NCBI GenBank assembly: GCA_011316305.1
Contig: SAUG01000076.1
Span: forward strand, 20,772 to 84,771
Reading direction: 5' to 3'
DNA from: Rusavskia elegans
Taxonomy: Eukaryota > Ascomycota > Lecanoromycetes > Teloschistales > Teloschistaceae
Length of the DNA stretch: 64,000 nt
The notes below the pieces were generated by a model that worked only from the letters and a program-made list of their open reading frames with translations, made no database searches and had not been told where the DNA came from. Positions 23,199 to 34,115 of this stretch are shown here, piece by piece. The translations under genes were made by a program, and so were the position numbers. Within the stretch, counting starts at the first letter, position 1. Each line of letters starts with the position of its first letter.

Positions 23199-25142
23199 TC
23201 AGTCAATCGAGTTCGTGCGATGACCCTTCCACCGTACAGAGAGAGGATCCGCATCTAGTCCCAGCGTGCCACGTATTCCGATTGCCTCTCCCTTGCCTGG
23301 CTTGTTCGAGAGAACTTCTTGCGGAGGGGAAGTAGTCGGTGATACGGATGCCAAATTGCTCTGGCCAGGATTAGTAATGCCGACCTTGAGTGAAAGGCTT
23401 GAGAGCGATGGCCCGGGATGCGACGGAACTTTTGTTTTGGCAATTGTTAGCTATGCTTTGCCTTGCCAAGAAAAAGGGGTTGGTCTGGGAGTGCGAGTAG
23501 GCGAGTGAAACGAACCTGATGGATGTGGAAGAATGGGAACCGGAGGCTTCAAATCCGCTGCCTGAGTGGGTGGAATGGGCGCTTCTAGCCCTCTCAAAGA
23601 CTTCACCGGTTGATGTCGAGAATTCGAGTCCTTACGCGGCCTGTTCGCGAAGATACTGCTGTCCGAACGGTCGGAAGATTGCGATCTAGAGTTGGACGAC
23701 TTGGACGATGATGTCGACTCCTGCTGCACAAACAACGCCGGTGGGTGGAATGATCTCCGATAGTTCGACAGCGGGCTCGTTTTGTTCAATGTAGAACCGA
23801 GATGATTGTCGAACCAGAAACTGGAGCCACGAGTCACGGGCGAATCGCGAGGTTCAAAGGATGTGATCGGAGGGAGAGGCTCCGGACGTTTCTTGGAGTC
23901 GCGTCCTCGTGAAGCGTAAGGCAGCTGTCGAAGGGTTGGCGGAATGGAAGGACTGCTGGATTTTTCGGCGCGGCCAGACATCGGCTGCGAAGATACGGAT
24001 GTTGTCGGTGAGTATCGAGGTCTAGGTGAACAATGGCCGTGACTGTTGGACGGCGAGGCTTCTGCTGTGCTCCTACCAGCTGGAGGGCGATGAACCGAGG
24101 AGGTCGTCTCTTCCACTCGCCGTGGCGCACTATTGATCAGTGCAGGCTCAGGGGATCCATCCTGACTCTCGAGACTGTCATTCCTGCCCAGGCCAGGCTG
24201 GATTTCGAGTCTGGGTTTCTTGCCATCTGGATTGACATTATTGAGCGAACGATCTCCACACGGTTCGACCAGATTGGTCGAGATCACACCCACCTGCCTC
24301 GGAAGTGTGTTTTGCTTTGAAGTCGGCAAGATACCTAGCGTGTTCCTTGAATCGAGCGGTTTTCTTGTACTGAGCCAATTCGGTAAGATATCCTTCTTTC
24401 GCACTTGCAGCTTTGGCTTCAAAAGGCTCTCTTCCCTCGGGCGAGAGCGTCTGCCACCTTTCGCCCACTCGCTTGGCGATTTCGGTAAAGGACAAATTCT
24501 CGGACTTCAGTTCATCTCGGACCTCTGGAGGCTCATTAGCAGCTGATGGGCCAAGAAGCAGTGGAGACTTAATGTTGGAAAAGATAACGTATGCCGACTG
24601 TGGTCGATCTGGAGCATACTCGTCCGCCTATCTCAGCAACAGCGCGTCAGGTCTCCATGCCATGGTCGGTGTGATCAACCGAGCTTCCATCATGCAGCTG
24701 ACTTACTTTGGGATGACGCCTGTACTTCCTTTTGCCGGGTTTGGTTCCTTCCAGGGTTGATGGGACCTGCGTGTCGCACGATCCATTTGAGTCCAAGGAT
24801 ATCCCGGGCTGTGGAAGAGTTTCCAGACCGGCAGCGGCGTTGTGACGAATGTCATTGCCCGTCGCATTAGCTATCTCCCGTTGCAGCCGCTACCATATCT
24901 TAGCCAGAACTCGCAGGAACAATGCCCAACGACGCCGGATTACCCGTCGGTGGCCGAGCTTCACTCCCAAAGCGTCTCTATGAAGATGTTTAGTCGAGTC
25001 AGGAACGGTAGGTCACATGATCCTACAAGTCTGATTCGGTAATATCCAGTACAGTCTCCCATGTTTCGAAGCCCTCGTCGACAAATCGCTCCAAGTACTG
25101 CCCAAGACCCAGTCGATCGAAGATGGGTCCAGGATCCGTCAT
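23199..25142 (-). CDS. SAM-domain plus HMG-box protein, putative transcriptional regulator
   Basis: 535-residue predicted nuclear protein with an N-terminal SAM domain and an HMG box. Six exons: 25027-25142, 24944-24977, 24707-24889, 24294-24627, 23516-24226, 23199-23428; introns 49-87 nt, phases all consistent. Residues about 5-60 are SAM-like (FDRLGLGQYLERFVDEGFET... then ESDLDALGVKLGHRR). A basic KPGKRKYRRHPK lead-in is followed by the HMG box at about 110-195 (PDRPQSAYVIFSN ... GERWQTLSPEGREPFEAKA). The C-terminal half is Ser/Pro-rich and disordered. The first exons are short (116 and 34 nt) and easily missed. The last intron (23429-23515) is inferred because the following frame reads as plausible protein (SLSLKVGITNPGQ...) to 23199. 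Without splicing the protein would stop at 23451. Its donor (GTTCGT) is weak. Confidence 0.82.
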
Positions 25143-25835
25143 GGACGGCGACTGGGATCAGAGCCTATGAAGCATTCCACACTTGCGCACGGCAACGCAA
25201 GGTCAAGAGCTCTATCCGATGTCTTTCAAGTGATGGTCACAGAACATGCGACCAAGAACAGTAGGTGCTGTACAGGTCCTTTGGAGCGAGTCCCAAAGGA
25301 ATCGGATATGTACACAGCCGTGTTGAGTGCAATAATGGAGAGCGGCATGTAGATTCCAGACGGTAACACCGAAGAGAGTGATGATGGTTTGACGTATGTA
25401 AGGAAATCGGTAAGGAAATCGGTTGGACCCTCGGACCCTGAATATCACGAGGGGTGGAGGGCATGCAGCAGCATATGAAAGTCGCATGGTCGAAGACATC
25501 ATCTAGGCTCGGAAAGGCCGTCAAAGGCCATCATCTCACCCTAGTTGCTCGAATCATCGTGCGGTCGACAAAAACATCTTTTTGCCCCGCACCGTTGAAT
25601 ATCGGACGAATTGATGGGCTTTCAATCGAGGAGTCGACAACACCGTTGCAACTGCTTGTTGGCCACTTTCCTACCGCATTCCAACTTCCTGGAAGCTTTT
25701 CCCTGGCGACCAGACTGCAGATCTTGCTAGCCATCCGGAGGTGTCTACGTTCACCTACCTATGTCGATCCCCCCAGTGTGAAGATCCAGCACCACCCTGC
25801 GCGGAGATTCTGTGTCCGTTGAGCGTCGCAAGACC
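25143..25835. promoter_or_regulatory. Divergent intergenic region, HMG-box / small coiled-coil gene
   Basis: 693 bp between divergent start codons. Short open frames on both strands lack motifs. No regulatory element that I can name. Confidence 0.4.
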
Positions 25836-26128
25836 ATGGCACCTGAGAATGCGACGCCCGAACCCGGGGATACCGACATCGCCAAAGCATTCCAAGAAAT
25901 AGCGAGGTATACGGTTGACTCCCTTCTGCAACAGGCCTGCCTGAGCTGACACGTTTGGGTAATAGAGGCGAGCAAGCCGCCTCAGCCATGGAGAATCAGC
26001 TCACTGCTCTTGAACAGAAGATCGATGCTTTGCTCGCCAGTGCTGAATCCCCGGGCGCGTCGGCTGGGAGCAGTGGTGCTGGTGCACCACAAACCGACGG
26101 CAACGATAGTACAACAGGACACAGATGA
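25836..26128 (+). CDS. Small hypothetical coiled-coil protein (77 aa)
   Basis: Two exons, 25836-25906 and 25966-26128, joined over a 59-nt intron (GTATAC...GGTAATAG, with GCTGAC as branch site). The product is 77 residues: an acidic start (MAPENATPEPGDTDIAKAFQ), a short helix EIARGEQAASAMENQLTALE continuing as a heptad-like QKIDALLASAE, then a Gly/Ser/Ala-rich tail ending TTGHR. The splice restores a continuous amphipathic helix, which supports the model. I recall similar short hypothetical proteins in filamentous fungi but know no function. It converges on the ArfGAP gene. Confidence 0.65.
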
Positions 26129-26673
26129 AGGAGCCTGTGCATGACGGAGACACACGACCTGAATCCTCTCCTACCTTTCCGGACAACCATCTACACAAAC
26201 CAAGACCAGCCGGCCACCACGACATGACCCTGGGGAATCCGTGAACAGGCGGGAAATGAAGGCTCATATCGGTGGCAATTCGTAGAATGAGTAGAGCTGG
26301 CGCGATGGGGACAGAACTGAATGGCGGTGTGGCTGTGAGCCTGTAAAGAGAAGGTTACTTTAGTTCCTCCAACGGTCAATTGGTTCGGATGCGTCTCCCA
26401 TCAGTCCCTTTTCTACGGTGTGCATGATCCATCTGTGGACGTGGCAGATGGAGAGAGTCATACAACTGTCGAGACTTTTCAATCCTTCGTCTCGTAAATA
26501 GACATTATCATATTGTCGTCGTGCGTTCATTAAATCCATCCCCAAGACCGGCGCCTGCTGGGTAGTCCTGCTGGCCCTTTACCCAATATCGGCTTGTCTC
26601 ATACACCTTATCCCATATGAACTTCATCTTCTGACTGAATAGGCCAAGTATCGCCCCGAAATAACACGCCCTC
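26129..26673. other. Convergent 3' region
   Basis: 545 bp between facing stop codons (small coiled-coil gene and ArfGAP). No gene, repeat or RNA recognised. Confidence 0.4.
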
Positions 26674-29600
26674 TCAGTTCCCAATCGATCTTACAGCCAG
26701 CTTACCCCCAACAATGCTCCGCTTTTGTAATTTCGATCCACCATCAGGCCGATCGTGACCATTCGTAACGCTGACATTCCGGATGTTGGGTAATTCTCCG
26801 AGCGTGTCGTGCCCTGACTTCTGATCGACATACAGCTGTGCAGAGGGGGACAGTGGAAAAGCCGGTAGCGTCGCAGGTATCACAGCGCCGTTCTGGACCA
26901 GCAGCTCGGCGATTGGGAATGCAACTCCTTTGGGCGATTTCGGTGCCGCCCATGAATTGGGCGACGCTCCAGGCGTCGACATGCCTGCCGGAGTAGCAGG
27001 ATCCGCGGCGGCAAGGGCAAGGAACACAGAGTGCGTGTTGCGAGACCGATCGGCCGCATTGGGGTTGGCCTTGAGAGCGAGTGCATACAGCACCGCTTGC
27101 ACATCGTTCTTCTTGATTGAAGCGATGAGCGTCTCGTCCGGAGAGGTGTAGTGCGAAATCGCCGAAGCGATCGGTGTGACATACGCTCGATCGACGTACT
27201 TGGACGTGATGAATCTTAGTCGCTGATCCCGTGTCGCCGACGGCAATGGCTTCGTTGATTGATCGAGCCGAGCTTCCCAGACCATGTTGCTTACACGGTT
27301 CCCCACCAGCAGAAGCAGCTCGACAATGTCCGTGGTAAAAGAAGTCGTGTCCAGGGTCAAGGACCGGATCTTGGAGATATGTGTCCCAAGAGACCGATGA
27401 ATGCCGCTACACTCGATGCAGAGCACGATGCCAAGGTTGATGGAAACCCATTCCGTCTTGATGTTCGATCCACAGTCGGCGCACCAGGCATTGCCTTGAT
27501 CAGCCTCGCGTACCAACTGCAGTAACTTGGACGGGTTCTCTTCAAAACTGTTGCTGTCAGTGCGGATATAGGTTGGTCTGGCCCCCACGGTGGTGCGTCT
27601 ACCAACGTTATTTCCTCCGGCAGTATTTCCGTGCGAAGGGGAGTAATGGTGATGGTTGTTGTGACCTGAATATGAAGAGCTCTTGCCGGTCAGCACCGAT
27701 CCGATATTGCGATGCCGGGACTGATCCACCCCAGGCGAGGCGCCAATTGCTTGGGCAGTACCTCTACCCTCGAAAGCACTTTGGAGAGCGTTATTGACGG
27801 AGTTAATCCAGCTGGTCATGTCTTCCTCCGAAGTCGCTTGGTATACCCGCTTGAACTGGGGGGTGATGACTTCGAAGCAAAATCGGCGTTCGGCATTCCG
27901 GGCCTCTCGGACAGATGCCATGCGCAGGTCGATGGGCTCCATGTGGAGATCGAGTTTCTGCTTCCAATTGCTATATTCCGATAGCCGTCCTTGGTCAAGT
28001 ACGATCCAGAACCTGCAACAGTCAGCTTGGTATCTCCATGTCGCGGGCTTAAACCTACTTGTGCCAAGCTTGCTTGTTCAAGCCCTTTGGATCGACGTGG
28101 GACCCCGGTCTGCTCAAAGCCCATAACAAGCCTTCTTTCCTTTGCTGCGAATTCGCCGTGCTACCAATTGAACTGTAGACCCTTTCTTCAAGATCGCGTA
28201 TACCTTTGAATTTGTCCGGACTGCCGGCTGGATTGACGCTGGTGGGTCGGCTACCAGGAGTGGCAGACGTGCCACCTGTATTCAAGAGTGGCGTCATGAC
28301 TGAACCATGCTGGGAACCAGTAGAGGAAGAATATTGCAATCCGTTACGGCTCCCATCAGTGCCAGATAGTTCAGAGTCTGATATGTGCCCTGAAGGAATA
28401 GTGCCACTGCTCGAAGCTAGAGCCATGCTATTTGAGTTGGCGACTTCCGGTTCGATGTACGTTTTCGTACTCATTTCCAACGTCCTTCGCTTTTCTTCTC
28501 TCTCGGTCCGTTGGAACTGAAATTCTTTGTCTGCCTCCCTGACCTCGTGTATCAAAGCTTCAAGCTGTGGCGTCATTTCCTCGACTTTTTTGGCCGTGGT
28601 GAGAAAGCTCTTGGCCTGTAGATCAGCGTACTTGGTTAAATGGGAAAGCAGTTCCTGCTCTTTCCTACCTCCATGCAGGTCCTGCATGAAGGACGAGTAG
28701 TCAAACCGCTTCAGTTCAAAGTTCCGGCGTTTCGTCTGGTACTTTGAATCGCTCTCATTGCGTTTCTTCTCCTTGAGCGAATCCTGTCGTTGGCCCAAAT
28801 AACGGCTGACGTATGAATAGTAATCTCTGCTTTCCTCTTCAAAATCTTTTTTCTTGGCTTCGGCTTGTTTGATCTCGATGTTGTAGAGTCGGGATAGGGG
28901 TTCGATAATGGTCCTTTGCAGTTGCACGGTATTCTGCCTTTCGTACTGTAGGATCTCTTTTGCAATCTTTTCAAAGTAATGCTCCAATGCAGGCTGTACT
29001 GCATTGGCGTTCGATGCAGATGCCTCCCGAAGTGCTTCGATGAAACCAGTCACAGCTTCATTACAGTCAACTTGGGCCACCTGAGCAGCTTCGGCTTTCC
29101 TTAGCACTTTCTTCATTCTTATCCGCATGCTACCCGTCTTCTGCTCGAGGGCCTTCATAGTTGCACGGAACAGCGGTCCATCATCGACGGCGCTCATGTC
29201 TTCGCCTGGTCTTTGGCAGGAGACCCCAAGCCTCATAGCCTCCTGTGTTGCAAAGGTAGAATCAACCGGTTCCAATGGTGAAGGTGGCCCCAGATATTCA
29301 TAGACGTCGGAGTCACTGGTTCCAGATTGGATCGACTGTGACGACGGGAGACGTAGCCTTGGAGGCACCTTGAGACCGATTATCGGGGACGGGATTTGAG
29401 GGCTATTTATTAACTTCTGACTAGCCTGGACCCAGAAGATGAACGTCGCGAGAGTCTCTAACTTGTGAGCTCTCTGATCATACTCCACGAAACTGCATAT
29501 GTTGCGCCAACCTCCGCCTTTGTCTTCGGTGGACTTTGGCGGACGCCATTTCCAGGTCCAGTCGAACTGAACAGACTGACTTCCCCCCGTGGTAATATCG

Positions 29601-30177
29601 CCAACCAGTGCGACATTGGGATTCTTATGTAGGTTAGGATCGGCATGGAACTCCCGGGTGACCAGATTATCTAGATCCTTGCTGCTGGATGCAAAAGCGA
29701 AAGTGAGGCCGTTGATGAATGTATCTATGGGGCTTGCTGTTCCGGAGACGCTACTTTTGCCCTGTCGAACAACGAATGAGAAGTTGAAAATAAGATCATC
29801 TTCGTTATTAAGGCGGAGCAGGAAGGCAGGTGGAGACGCTGACGAGGAGGGTTCGGGGTCCTAGATGGGTGCTGCGTCAGCATTGGCTTAAATTTGTAGA
29901 GGGTGTGGCTTTGTGACCTGTATATATTCGATAAGGTTCTCGTCAGGTTGCTCCCTTTTCGCAAAGACTCTGGAGGCAGGGAAGGCATCTGGGCCAATGC
30001 TTAACAGGACTTTGCGCCGCGAGTTGGTGATGACTAGTGAGGCAATAGAGACTGAGCTTTCATCAGCTTCGAGGTCTGACCATTGAAGACCGGATACCAG
30101 CTTAATCACTTACAGCGCTCCTGGTCTTTCAAGACCAGGACGGTGTTGTCTTCGAGCCTGCTACTGACATTTCCCAT
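26674..30177 (-). CDS. BAR-PH-ArfGAP protein (Csx2/ACAP-like)
   Basis: 1112-residue GTPase-activating protein for Arf GTPases, expected at membranes in vesicle traffic and polarised growth. Exons 30114-30177, 29918-30051, 28059-29860, 26674-28012; introns 62, 57 and 46 nt. The N-terminus is MGNVSSRLED, so a Gly2 myristoylation signal is possible. An N-terminal fungal module spans about residues 20-190. The BAR domain is at about 295-540 (GPLFRATMKALEQK..., YERQNTVQLQRTIIEPLSRL). The PH domain at about 640-745 is split by the last intron (QAWHK/FWIVLDQGRLSEY). The ArfGAP zinc finger at about 825-945 has CADC-x16-CIEC, SGIHRSLGTHISKIRSL and the catalytic Arg. The C-terminal part may hold degenerate ankyrin-like helices. 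Matches the roughly 1100-residue fungal Csx2 group. Confidence 0.92.
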
Positions 30178-30722
30178 TCTAGGCAAGAAAGATACATGGG
30201 CCCAAGATTGAAGCGAGACGACGTCAATGAAGGCCGACACTCAACGGGATATGCTTGTCATGCGGATGGCTTCGGGGCCTAATTGCACTCGATGAGAAGG
30301 CTCGGGTGTTCTGCAAGAGTGATGCGGCTTGTCTGTGGCAACGGGTAGAATGATGCACAATGAAAGATGGGATTGGGTATGCTTTGAATGTATGTTATCA
30401 TGCCGTGTGATGTTTGTTCGTGAGAATTATTGCTGGTAATGAGTGTGGAGGGATGTATGCGTTATGGGAGCGCGCCAAGGTCCAGGAAATCCGGGGTAAC
30501 GGTTTCAAAATGAGTACATCAATAAATGCATGTCACCGGGATACTCAACCCCAGATGGAAACAGTACAGCTCAAGGATCCCCACCGCCACGAATTAATGA
30601 CTGTGCACCATGGGGAAGAGCATAAACAGTGGTACAGACATCGATTGATGTAGCCTGGTAATCCCTCATATGGCTGCAAAAACGCCAGTATAATGCTCTC
30701 AGGTGCACGCTTGTTTCCACGT
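30178..30722. promoter_or_regulatory. Intergenic region between PUP3 stop and ArfGAP start
   Basis: 545 bp upstream of the ArfGAP gene and downstream of PUP3 (tandem, both minus). A plus-strand frame of 79 codons at 30414-30653 has no motif and is not called. Confidence 0.4.
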
Positions 30723-31508
30723 CTAATCTTGCCTCCCTTTCAATAACCTTTTCGTCACCTTATCCTTCTCGATCACATACACATATGCCCCCCAACCTGA
30801 CAATGCATCACGATCGACAGCATTCAGCAGAGCCTGAGATATGGTCTCGAATAGATCTTCTGGTTCCTATGCTTTATTAGTGGCCAAGGTTTGAGGCATC
30901 CCGAGGTCTCCCACATACCATATCCGGTTCCCAGAGACCTTCGCACGTTCCGAACAGTTGATCGCTGGCGGTTCCTGATACAATGAAATCCTTGGCAAAG
31001 TCGATGCAGCCTATACTGTCGAATCCGCAGATGAAAGGCTTGCCCGTCGTGTGGTTGATACCTGCGATCACAGGGCTTACGAAGTACGGCCCGAATCTCT
31101 TCTCGTATAAGCTTGTTGAAACGAGATTGGCCATCGTTTGAGGAGATATTTGCCGTTCTTCGCGGAGTCGATACATGTTGACTTTGTAGCGGAAGAGATC
31201 GGCGACTGTAGTGACATCGGTCGCAAGACCAGTAAGACCCAGGTAGACATCTCCGTAAGAGAAGATTTTGGGGAAATTATTCGAGACTGTGAGGGATTGA
31301 AGCCCAAGTCGAAGGTCGCAGGCAATCGCTACGCAGTCCTTGCCGACCATAGCCACGCAAGCACCACCATCTGTTTTCCAACCGTCAGCGCCAAGGATTT
31401 CCTCTCGACTTGACTGCTCAGAGGAGTTCTTTACTGATGGAGAATGGGGAGCTCTAAGAAACAGGTCAGCGGCTGGTATCTAACTTGATGACTGCTGAAG
31501 CTTACCAT
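30723..31508 (-). CDS. PUP3: 20S proteasome subunit beta-3
   Basis: 205-residue beta-3 subunit of the 20S proteasome core, a non-catalytic beta-ring member; yeast Pup3 is also 205 residues. Exons 31506-31508, 31435-31453, 30919-31370, 30723-30866. The first coding exon is just the ATG, and the second is 19 nt. Splicing gives [20 protein letters not shown], the conserved N-terminus of this subunit. Later landmarks: [51 protein letters not shown] and the C-terminus [19 protein letters not shown]. The last intron (30867-30918) lies directly after WEPDM. Back to back with the RRM gene; 246 bp separate the two start codons. Confidence 0.94.
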
Positions 31509-31754
31509 GCTGGAGTTTTCGCACCGAACAGGATATGGGACAGATTAGGAGAGATGCAGTAGCTGTGAAGCTTATTACTGACACTCAGGCAGTTAAGGAT
31601 GTACTACGACACTCCAGCCATGGCGGACAACTCGGAAGCTCCCAATATAAACGCGTCGGAGCCCTGAGGGGAGCCGCCTCTAGCGCGCGGTGGCACTTAA
31701 ATTCTGAATGCTTTTCTCTTGTCGTCGTCCATCTCTCTTGGGAACAATTCTTAC
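31509..31754. promoter_or_regulatory. Short bidirectional promoter, PUP3 / U2B''-type gene
   Basis: Only 246 bp separate the two divergent start codons, so both core promoters and 5' leaders must fit here. No proteasome-associated PACE-like motif (GGTGGCAAA) is seen by eye. Confidence 0.6.
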
Positions 31755-32480
31755 ATGGCTTCAAAACCGATGCCATCCCACAATGGCCCGTCTCAGAAAA
31801 CAGTCCAGCCGGTCGGAGTTCCAAACCAAACGTGGAGTACTCCCCGTTCCGAGCCGCGACCGTGGTACTAATTTGAAGCAGTCTCTACATCAAAAATCTT
31901 TCTGACAAGCTTCAAAAGAACGATCTACGACTCTCACTTTACACATTGTTTTCCACCTACGGCCCAGTCCTGGACGTAGTAGCTTTAAAGACGAAAGGCA
32001 TGCGTGGGCAGGCGCACATAGTGTTCCGAGACGTCCAAGCAAGCACACAAGCCATGAGAGCGCTCCAGGGATTTGACTTCTTTGGCAAAGAGATGGTAAG
32101 CGACCGAGAAATTTTGTGCAACAGTGCGCCGTAGCTCTAATGTTGAAGTGTAGAGAATTCAGTACGGTAAGGGCAAGTCTCATGCAATTGCGAAACTAGA
32201 CGGCACATACCGCATGCCTTCTGCCACCGTCAATCAAGTCGCTGGTACGGAACTACAGCAGTCTATCTTCAATGCGCCACCATCTTCAGCTTCGTTAGGG
32301 GCGCCTCCTTCTGCACCATTACCCAAACCGCCAGGAGCGCAGCTCACAGACTCCAACGTAGTTGGTGAGGAACCTCACGGGGTCAAAAGAGGAAGGGACG
32401 AAGATAGCGATGACGAAGGCGCTCCGATGGAGGAGGATGACAGTGATGCTCCTATGGAAGCCTCGTCCGATGAAGACTAG
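31755..32480 (+). CDS. U1A/U2B''-type spliceosomal RRM protein
   Basis: 205-residue nuclear RNA-binding protein, most likely the U2 snRNP B'' (or U1A) homologue of the spliceosome. Exons 31755-31831, 31882-32095, 32154-32480; introns 50 and 58 nt. One RRM at about residues 24-105: RNP2-like LYIKNL (preceded by NQT), the U1A/U2B'' hallmark KLQKNDLRLSLYTLFSTYG, and RNP1-like RGQAHIVF. The continuation MRIQYGKGKSHAIAKLDGTY is also typical. The C-terminal half is Pro/Ala-rich, then strongly acidic (DEDSDDEGAPMEEDDSD). A second RRM, present in animal U1A/U2B'', is missing, as in many fungal members. U1A versus U2B'' cannot be settled here. Confidence 0.88.
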
Positions 32481-32612
32481 GCTTCATGGCGATGGTTTCC
32501 AACCCGGAAAGCCAGAGCCCGAACGAAGATCTATCGGAAATGCATTATCAGGAAATCTGAGGGCAACAAGTCGGCCGTCCGTTAACAGCTATGAAATATC
32601 CGTCTCACGCGG

Positions 32613-33534
32613 TCATAGACCCTTCCAATCTTTGCCCATGGAATTTGCAACGAGCTCTGCGGGGAGATATAACCCTACCGATGGGCCTACAAGGCCAAAC
32701 CATATCTGCAAATACTCGATGGGTGAAACAAAACGGCCATCGATGATCTGTCTCAAGGCTTCGGCGGTGTTGCAAGGATGTATGAAACACGCGGGCATAC
32801 CAGTCACAGGATGATTCTATCGCTTCTTAGTAGGGAACTGGTCACAGGAGTGCATTACCAACCCCCATACTAATCGCACCCAGTATCCCGACAGCACGCA
32901 GGTCAGGTGCCTGGTTCAATGGCACAAGTGCTTCGTACACACGATCTAGGTTATTTTGTGCATTGGCAGGGTGATGATAGTGAAAGTAAAGGACGGGAAC
33001 TTGATAGGACTGAGAATGAAGAATATCGTATTGGACGCTGGGACGTTGTTCAGATGCAAATGTATGATGAATTGCTGCCTGGTCGTGTGATGTTAATGGT
33101 CATGGCCATGGTCAAACCCACACTGGGTCCTGGAGCTGTAAGCATACTGCATCGTGTGTCTCAATATCTTCGGTCAGGTCATCGCCATCTTGCGAGTGCA
33201 TAGCTAAGCCACGTCCCTGGACCACATCGTCGTTCGGGGTCTTATTAGAAATGACCAGGTAGCGACATTCCTCCTAGGAATAATCAAAATACGTCCTGGG
33301 AATATAACAGAGCAGCAGCCCGATTAAGGTTGAGGCGGAAGAAGAATTATCGATTAAGATTGCGCGTACCTCACCGAGTATTTCGAACGGCATACAGCCG
33401 CTTCGAGATGCAGCACGGTGGTTTAATAACAATGTCGAACAGGCATTGGTGAAATCCTCGTACGAAACAAAGCCAGCTCGACAATCTCGTAGGCAGTCGC
33501 GCGTACTGGATGGCATGTGTGATCCCACACTCAT
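32613..33534 (-). CDS. ATG10: ATG10-like E2-type enzyme of the Atg12-Atg5 conjugation system
   Basis: 236-residue protein from four short exons: 33370-33534, 33148-33273, 32863-33078, 32613-32816; introns 96, 69 and 46 nt. The decisive evidence is the last exon, NHPVTGMPACFIHPCNTAEA, with the catalytic Cys in the HPC motif. It is followed by YLQIWFGLVGPSVGLYLP, the Atg10 ending. The third exon has SVQYDILHSQSYQVPVLYFH, the E2-like beta-sheet core, and the second EECRYLVISNKTP. Atg10 transfers Atg12 to Atg5 in autophagosome formation in the cytosol. The intron 3 branch site is a perfect CTAAG; the intron 1 and 2 junctions are less certain. The start at 33534 directly follows an in-frame TAG. 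Its stop lies 132 bp from that of the RRM gene, facing it. Confidence 0.8.
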
Positions 33535-34115
33535 CTAGGCAGAGCTCATAGAAGGGTCGCGTTGAGGCGTCATACCGAGTCGAGCGAGTCTTCTGCCGCT
33601 GACGTTGAAACGTCGATAGTACTGTGGCTGAGGAAACCGCTTACGGGCACGATCTAGAAGAATACAGACAAGTGTCATGCAGCTAGTGCGATGATCGATC
33701 TAGATCAGCATGGTACCATGGCTTCCTTGATTTCTCCACCAATTACAGCAGCACTCGTAACCCTGCGCCACACCTTTAAATGCAGCCATCTTCCTACTTT
33801 TATGTCGTGTGTTGTCCTGGTTACTTACCGTTGCCCGCATATCATCCCACCTCAAGAAGGTTTTGAACGCACGGCAGCGAAAGCGTCGAGTCACATATCA
33901 TTCACCTAGCCATCTCAGAGTCGAGCAGAGGAGAATTACTCGAACAATTAATTACTCGAGCGACTGTTCACCTCACCTTTGATGCTGATATTGGGCATGG
34001 CTCGAGAGCTTTACCCATAACCAAATGTATATTCTTCCCTCGGCGGTCTTACATCATCATTCATTCATTCCCTCAGCAGTTCCTTGCCTCTTCAGTGAAT
34101 AGGGAAGGAAACAAC
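33535..34115. promoter_or_regulatory. Divergent intergenic region, ATG10 / RS-rich protein
   Basis: 581 bp between divergent start codons. It carries two near-identical copies of AATTACTCGA at 33934-33943 and 33950-33959, 16 bp apart. A third copy lies just beyond the 3' end of the downstream gene (38293-38302). No coding sequence recognised. Confidence 0.45.

Noticed and set aside
23356..23372. 17-base exact match to the border repeat at 51923-51939
   Set aside because: It lies in a coding exon of the SAM/HMG-box gene, and one such 17-mer match among all pairs in 64 kb is not very unlikely by chance.
30414..30653. 79-codon plus-strand frame between PUP3 and ArfGAP
   Set aside because: No recognisable domain; sits in the ArfGAP promoter.
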